Of a stretch of DNA of 64,000 bases, positions 60,084 through 64,000 are shown piece after piece. Numbering within the stretch: the stretch's first letter is position 1; each line of letters opens with the position of its first letter. The DNA comes from Embleya scabrispora (GTDB taxonomy: Bacteria; Actinomycetota; Actinomycetes; Streptomycetales; Streptomycetaceae): contig NZ_MWQN01000001.1 of NCBI RefSeq assembly GCF_002024165.1, forward strand, positions 2,356,001-2,420,000. The letters run 5' to 3'. Under the pieces are notes generated by a model. It was not told the origin of the DNA, made no database searches, and saw nothing but the letters and a program-made list of their open reading frames with translations. A program made the translations under genes and the position numbers.

Positions 60084-60169
60084 CGCGGAGACCTCCTCGG
60101 CTACGCCCCCCGCGAGGGGCCGCTACGGGTTCGACCCGGGTCCCCTCGGGGCCCGGGCGGTACGGACAC

Positions 60170-60199
60170 GGGCGCCGCGGAATTGCTTCCGCGGCGCCC
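60170..60199 (-). terminator. Intra-operon hairpin after the BMP lipoprotein gene
   Basis: A perfect 13-bp stem GGGCGCCGCGGAA-TTGC-TTCCGCGGCGCCC lies 12 bp beyond the lipoprotein stop and before the ATPase gene. Such hairpins usually act as partial terminators or 3' stabilisers, so that binding protein exceeds transporter. Confidence 0.7.
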
Positions 60200-60210
60200 G
60201 ATCGCTTGAG

Positions 60211-61320
60211 TCAGCTCTTCGGCTGGTTCTTCGAGGTGATCTTGATCTTGCCGCTGACGATGTCGCCCTTGACCGCGGTCAGCTCGGACTTCAGGTCGGC
60301 GGGGACCTTCGAGTCGAAGTCGTGGAACGGGGCGAGGCCGACGCCGTTGTTGGCGAGGGTGCCGATGGTGGCCTTGGTGGTGAACTGGTTGTTCGCCGCG
60401 GCCTTGACCGCGTTGAACACCTGGGCCTTGATGTCCTTGGTCACCGTGGACAGGAACACCGACTTGTACTGCGACGCGCTCTCGAAGCCGTCCTGGTCGA
60501 CCCAGATGACGCTCGCCTTGCCGCCGCTCTTCTGCACCGCGGAGGCCGCGCCGAGGCCGGTCTGGCCGGCGACCGGCATGATCACGTCGGCGCCCTGGGC
60601 GATGAAGTCGTTGGCGATGCGCTCACCGTCGGCCGGCGAGTCGAACTTGCCCGCGAGCGAGCCGTCGCCCTTGACGTCGTCCCAGCCGATGACCTGGACG
60701 TTCTTGCCCTTGGTCTGGTTGTAGTACTTGACGCCCTGGACGTAGCCGTCCATGAACACCGTGACCGGCGGGATCGGCAGCGCGCCGAAGGTGGCGACCT
60801 TGCCGGACTTCGAGTAGCCCGCGGCGAGGTAGCCGCCGAGGAAGCCGGCCTCGGCCGTGTTGAACTCCAGGCCCTGGACGTTCGGCTCGATGCTGGACGA
60901 GTCGACGATCGCGAACTTCTGGTCCTTGTGCGTGGACGCGGCGGCCTTGGTCGCGTCGGCCATCAGGCCGCCGACCGCGACGATCAGCCCGCACTTGTCG
61001 TTCACGAGGCTGTTGAGGTTCGGCACGTAGTCGTTCTCGGTCTTCGAGGTGATGTACTTCACCTCGACGCCCAGCTCCTGCTTGGCCTGCTGGAGGCCCG
61101 CCCACGACGACGCGTTGAACGAACGGTCGTCGATGCCGCCGGTGTCCGTCACCATGCATGCCTTGAAGTCGATCTTCACCGCCTGCGTACCACCGGGGGT
61201 GGCGCTGGTGCCCGAGTCCGACTTCTTGTCGTCCTTGGGCTTGCTACCGCACGCGGCGGTGGCGGTGAGGGCGAGAGTGACGCCGACCGCAGCCGCGGTC
61301 ACCTTGGATACCCGGCGCAC
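60211..61320 (-). CDS. BMP-family nucleoside-binding lipoprotein
   Basis: A 369-residue substrate-binding lipoprotein (Bmp/PnrA type) for purine/pyrimidine nucleosides. The signal peptide ends at a TAAC lipobox (Cys24; the -3 residue is Thr instead of Leu). The mature domain has CMVTDTGGIDDRSFNASSW, LIVAVGGLMADAT, AGFLGGYLAAGYS and DVIMPVAGQTGLG, all family hallmarks. The GTG at 61320 follows AAGGAG. It is the first gene of the nucleoside uptake operon. Confidence 0.94.
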   Translation of the reverse strand: MRRVSKVTAAAVGVTLALTATAACGSKPKDDKKSDSGTSATPGGTQAVKIDFKACMVTDTGGIDDRSFNASSWAGLQQAKQELGVEVKYITSKTENDYVPNLNSLVNDKCGLIVAVGGLMADATKAAASTHKDQKFAIVDSSSIEPNVQGLEFNTAEAGFLGGYLAAGYSKSGKVATFGALPIPPVTVFMDGYVQGVKYYNQTKGKNVQVIGWDDVKGDGSLAGKFDSPADGERIANDFIAQGADVIMPVAGQTGLGAASAVQKSGGKASVIWVDQDGFESASQYKSVFLSTVTKDIKAQVFNAVKAAANNQFTTKATIGTLANNGVGLAPFHDFDSKVPADLKSELTAVKGDIVSGKIKITSKNQPKS

Positions 61321-61395
61321 GGGTGTCTCCTTCCGATGAGCGCCCCTTCGGGCGCTGCTCCCAGATGCAGACTCTGACGCGCTTGGATCCCTGGT

Positions 61396-61407
61396 AAACG
61401 CGCGTAG
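61396..61407. promoter_or_regulatory. Degenerate nucleoside-regulon operator upstream of BMP gene
   Basis: AAACGCGCGTAG matches ten of twelve bases of the CTACGCGCGTAG palindrome found before add. One half-site is intact. It lies 76 bp upstream of the BMP lipoprotein start codon, consistent with a promoter location. Confidence 0.4.
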
Positions 61408-61584
61408 ACCTGCTAGCCGTCGGAGAGCATACCTAGTAAAAGAATATGAGCGACAAAAACCGGAAATCGCCACCGCAACACGCCCCGTTAGCCCGGCCGA
61501 TTCGACGAGGCCGAGACGGGTCGACGCGGAACCGGGCAGTCCGCGACATGACCAGGACGTGACAAGTCGTGACAGGACGGAAAA

Positions 61585-61620
61585 GACCCGGTGCCGCACG
61601 ACGTCGAACGGCACCGGGTC
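61585..61620 (-). terminator. Intrinsic terminator with T-tract
   Basis: The stem GACCCGGTGCCG/CGGCACCGGGTC (12 bp, 12-nt loop) is followed on the minus strand by TTTTCC. This is one of few U-tract terminators in the window; it serves the leftward amidohydrolase transcript. Confidence 0.75.
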
Positions 61621-61697
61621 GGAACATTACAGACTCGCGAACGCGACAGGAACGGGGACCGGAGTCGCGATCGTTAACAGTTCCGCATACGTCCGTT

Positions 61698-61735
61698 CCG
61701 GACCCGGCCGGCCCCTCGGGCGGCGCCGGGTCCGG
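61698..61735 (-). terminator. Hairpin directly after the amidohydrolase stop
   Basis: CCGGACCCGGC and GCCGGGTCCGG form a perfect 11-bp stem, ending 6 bp from the amidohydrolase stop codon. Together with the hairpin at 61585-61620 it gives tandem termination. Confidence 0.65.
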
Positions 61736-61741
61736 TCGGGG

Positions 61742-62947
61742 TCAGCGGAAGGGGCGCAGCGCGAGCCCGGCGAACAGCTCGACACCGATCCCGATCGCCC
61801 GCTCGTCGACGTCGAACTGCCCCTGGTGCAGGTCGTATACGGGTTCTCCGACCGGTCGCACGCCGAGCCGGGTCAGCTCGCCGGGGACCCCTTCGAGGAA
61901 CCACGAGAAGTCCTCGCCGCCGAGGCTCTGCTCGGTGCCCTCGACCGCGCTCGCGCCCAGCACGCCGGTGGCGACGGTGCGCATCGCGGCGACCGCGTCG
62001 GGATCGTTGACCACCGGCGGCACGCCGCGGTGGTGCTCCAACTCCCACTTCGCGCCGTAGGTCGAGGCGATCACGTCCACCAGCTCGTGCATCACGTCGG
62101 GGGCCTGCCGCCACGCCTCCAGGTCCAGGCAGCGCAGGGTGCCCTCCAATTCGCCGTGCTGCGGGATCACGTTCGGCGCGGAGCCGGACTCGATCCGCCC
62201 CCACACCAGGCTCGCGCCCGAGCGCGGGTCGATCCGGCGCGAGAACGCCGAGGGAAGCTCCGCGGCGAGCTTGGCGAGCGCGGTGACCAGGTCGGTGGTG
62301 CGGTGCGGGCGGGCGGTGTGACCACCGGCACCCGTGAGCGTGATCACCACCCGGTCGCAGGCCGAGGTGATCGCCCCGGAGCGCAACCCGACCCGGCCGA
62401 CCTCCACCTTGGGGTCGCAGTGGATCGCGTGGATCTCCGAGACGCCGGCCAACCCGCCGGCCTTGATCACGTCGAGCGCGCCGCCCGGCAGCTTCTCCTC
62501 GGCCGGCTGGAAGATCAGCCGGACCGGGCGCGACAGCAGACCCTCGCGGGCGAACTCGGCCAGCACCAGAGCGGTGCCGAGCACGATCGAGGTGTGCACG
62601 TCGTGTCCGCAGGCGTGCGCGCGGCCGGGCACGGTCGAGCGGTACGGCACGTCCTTGACGTCGTCGACCGGTAGCGCGTCGATGTCGCCGCGGAACGCGA
62701 TCAGACCCCCGTCGGCGCGGCCGCCGGGCGAGGCGCGATCGGGTCTGATGTCGCACACCAGGCCCGTCCCGGGCAGCAGTCGCGGGTGCAGACCCGCGCG
62801 TACCAGCCGTTCCCGGATGAGCCCGGTGGTACGGAACTCCTCCCGACCCAGCTCTGGGTGCATGTGCAGATCGCGCCGAAACGCGACCAGCTCGTCGGCG
62901 AAAGCCGCGGCCTTGCCGGCGGCCTGGGCGGAGAGGGAATCGCTCAC
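61742..62947 (-). CDS. M20-family amidohydrolase
   Basis: A 401-residue metal-dependent amidohydrolase of the M20D type (aminoacylase/hippurate hydrolase-like). Metal-binding motifs are DLHMHPELG, FRGDIDALPVDD, HACGHDVHT (about residues 115-123) and PAEEKLPGGA, with EQSLGGEDFSWF near the C-terminus. The GTG at 62947 follows a TACCCT hexamer by seven bases with no ribosome site, so it may be leaderless; ATG 62968 is an alternative. The amide substrate is unknown. The 184-bp gap to meaB has no gene. Confidence 0.9.
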   Translation of the reverse strand: MSDSLSAQAAGKAAAFADELVAFRRDLHMHPELGREEFRTTGLIRERLVRAGLHPRLLPGTGLVCDIRPDRASPGGRADGGLIAFRGDIDALPVDDVKDVPYRSTVPGRAHACGHDVHTSIVLGTALVLAEFAREGLLSRPVRLIFQPAEEKLPGGALDVIKAGGLAGVSEIHAIHCDPKVEVGRVGLRSGAITSACDRVVITLTGAGGHTARPHRTTDLVTALAKLAAELPSAFSRRIDPRSGASLVWGRIESGSAPNVIPQHGELEGTLRCLDLEAWRQAPDVMHELVDVIASTYGAKWELEHHRGVPPVVNDPDAVAAMRTVATGVLGASAVEGTEQSLGGEDFSWFLEGVPGELTRLGVRPVGEPVYDLHQGQFDVDERAIGIGVELFAGLALRPFR

Positions 62948-63131
62948 CCACGCAAGGGTACGTTGCATCGGTCTTCCCGACGTGGTAGGGAGCGAATTAC
63001 CCCCGTTCGGGTGAGAAAAAAGCCTCCCGCCGGCGCATGCGCTACGGCCGGTAGGGGTATGACTTACCGCTCGTTCCCACATTGGAAGGCTTCTGCCCAC
63101 TCGCGCCGCTATAAACCAAGCGCCCCATTGA

Positions 63132-64000
63132 TCAGGACTCTCCTTGCCTGCCATGGAACGCGTCCAGGATGCGAGACGCGGCAAGGGTCGCGGTGAGATT
63201 GCCGGCCCGGACGTCGCGTTCGAGGGCGGGCACGATAGCCCGTACCGAGGGGTGCTCGCGCAGCTCGGCGAGGAGCGCGTCGTGCACCGTCGCCCAGGTC
63301 CAGTCGACCTGCTGGCGGCGGCGCAATTCGGCCAACTCGCCGGTGGCCTCCAGGGTCTGCCGGTGCTTGAGGACGGTCTCCCAGACCTCGTCCAGGCCCT
63401 CCCCGGACAATCCCGAACAGGTCAGCACGGGCGTCGTCCACGACTCGCCGGGCCGGCGCATCAGCCGCAGCGCGCCCGCCAGTTCGCGGGCGGCCCGGCG
63501 CGCGGCGAGGGCGTACTCGCCGTCCGCCTTGTTCACCGCGACCACGTCGGCCAGTTCCAGGACGCCCTTCTTGATGCCCTGGAGCTGATCGCCGGTGCGG
63601 GCCAGGGTCAGGAACAGGAAGCAGTCGACCATGTTCGCCACGGTCGTCTCGGACTGGCCCACGCCGACCGTCTCGACCAGGACCACGTCGTAGCCGGCCG
63701 CCTCCATCAGCACGATCGACTCGCGGGTGGCTCGGGCCACCCCGCCGAGCGTGCCGGCGGTCGGCGAGGGCCGGACGAACGCGTGGTCGTCCACCGCGAG
63801 CCGGCCCATCCGGGTCTTGTCGCCCAGGATGCTGCCGCCGTGCCGGGAGGAGGACGGGTCGACGGCGAGCACCGCGACCCGATGGCCCGCGCCGGTCAGC
63901 CGGGTGCCCAGCGTCTCGATGAAGGTGGACTTGCCCACGCCCGGCACGCCGGTGATGCCCACCCGGTGGGCACCGCCGGCGTGCGGCAGCAACTTGACCA
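63132..64000 (-). CDS. meaB: MeaB-type GTPase of methylmalonyl-CoA mutase (partial, N-terminus beyond window)
   Basis: The visible C-terminal 289 codons of a G3E GTPase that protects and loads methylmalonyl-CoA mutase. It has P-loop GVPGVGKSTF, VDPSSSRHGGSILGDKTRM in two parts, ETVGVGQSET, and NKADGEYALAARRA as the base-recognition region. A C-terminal dimerisation helix pair ends DAFHGRQGES. The frame runs off the right edge; about 35-40 residues are missing. It links to the propionyl-CoA carboxylase genes by pathway. Confidence 0.93.
   Translation of the reverse strand, partial: VKLLPHAGGAHRVGITGVPGVGKSTFIETLGTRLTGAGHRVAVLAVDPSSSRHGGSILGDKTRMGRLAVDDHAFVRPSPTAGTLGGVARATRESIVLMEAAGYDVVLVETVGVGQSETTVANMVDCFLFLTLARTGDQLQGIKKGVLELADVVAVNKADGEYALAARRAARELAGALRLMRRPGESWTTPVLTCSGLSGEGLDEVWETVLKHRQTLEATGELAELRRRQQVDWTWATVHDALLAELREHPSVRAIVPALERDVRAGNLTATLAASRILDAFHGRQGES

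Larger units (their letters stand above)
61321..61741. other. 421-bp gap between BMP gene and amidohydrolase
   Basis: The region holds the promoter and leader of the nucleoside operon (right of the BMP start), the degenerate operator, and two hairpins terminating the amidohydrolase gene. A short AT-rich stretch (61427-61447, including ACCTAGTAAAAGAATATGAG) is conspicuous in this GC-rich DNA. No gene was found. Confidence 0.5.

Noticed and set aside
63042-63054. CTACGGCCGGTAG near the amidohydrolase as a fifth nucleoside-regulon site
   Set aside because: Outer arms match, but it is 13 bp long and the core is GGCCG instead of GCGC, so it does not fit the 12-bp palindrome.
1-64000. tRNA, rRNA, riboswitch, insertion sequence or prophage
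   Set aside because: No cloverleaf-like or conserved RNA motif, transposase, integrase or phage structural gene was recognised when reading both strands.

Overview
The window is a very GC-rich chromosomal segment of a streptomycete-like actinobacterium (Streptomycetaceae: Streptomyces or a close relative). The evidence is codon usage, GTG starts, overlapping ATGA/GTGA gene junctions, an AfsQ1/AfsQ2/SigQ cluster, a biotin-dependent acyl-CoA carboxylase with a small epsilon subunit, and one visible TTA codon. From memory, the order fdhD/hutH - diguanylate cyclase - adenylate cyclase - birA - pccB/pccE - maf - accA - deoR - lpdA - purine nucleoside phosphorylase - phosphomannomutase - deoC - aldehyde dehydrogenases - afsQ/sigQ - add - deoA - cdd - nucleoside ABC transporter resembles the S. 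coelicolor SCO4880-SCO4940 region, with some rearrangement. No tRNA, rRNA, CRISPR array or insertion sequence was seen.

Layout. 1-4300: 5' part of hutU, a small membrane protein, and a DrrAB-type ABC exporter facing a TetR regulator. 4480-9080: an accessory block with a Nudix hydrolase, a TTA-containing HTH regulator, an anti-sigma-type ATPase, a decayed second copy of an rpiR 3' end, a PH-like membrane protein and an extra histidyl-tRNA synthetase. 9079-12611: intact rpiR, hutH and fdhD. 12667-20713: signalling genes (diguanylate cyclase, class III adenylate cyclase) and the carboxylase genes birA, pccB and pccE. 20839-28764: maf, a 718-bp repeat-rich gap, membrane and regulatory genes, and accA. 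29086-40995: deoR, lpdA, purine nucleoside phosphorylase, phosphohexomutase, nitroreductase/HxlR, MFS/LysR and add. 41182-49846: secreted and envelope genes around afsQ1-afsQ2-lipoprotein and sigQ. 49959-61320: aldehyde dehydrogenase pair, deoC, and a long minus-strand nucleoside uptake and salvage operon (BMP lipoprotein, ATPase, two permeases, cdd, deoA). 61742-64000: an M20 amidohydrolase and a partial meaB.

Two pathways tie the window together. The first is nucleoside scavenging: uptake by the BMP/ABC system, then Cdd, Add, purine and pyrimidine phosphorylases, phosphohexomutase, DeoC and aldehyde dehydrogenase. A shared palindrome close to CTACGCGCGTAG lies upstream of the purine phosphorylase, add, deoC and the BMP lipoprotein. 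The second is propionyl-CoA carboxylation to methylmalonyl-CoA (AccA, PccB, PccE, BirA), with MeaB serving methylmalonyl-CoA mutase.

The most notable oddities are the duplicated rpiR 3' end bracketing the extra hisS, the shared nucleoside operator, an apparent 1-nt frameshift in the nucleoside ABC ATPase, and a nitroreductase frame that has lost its stop codon.
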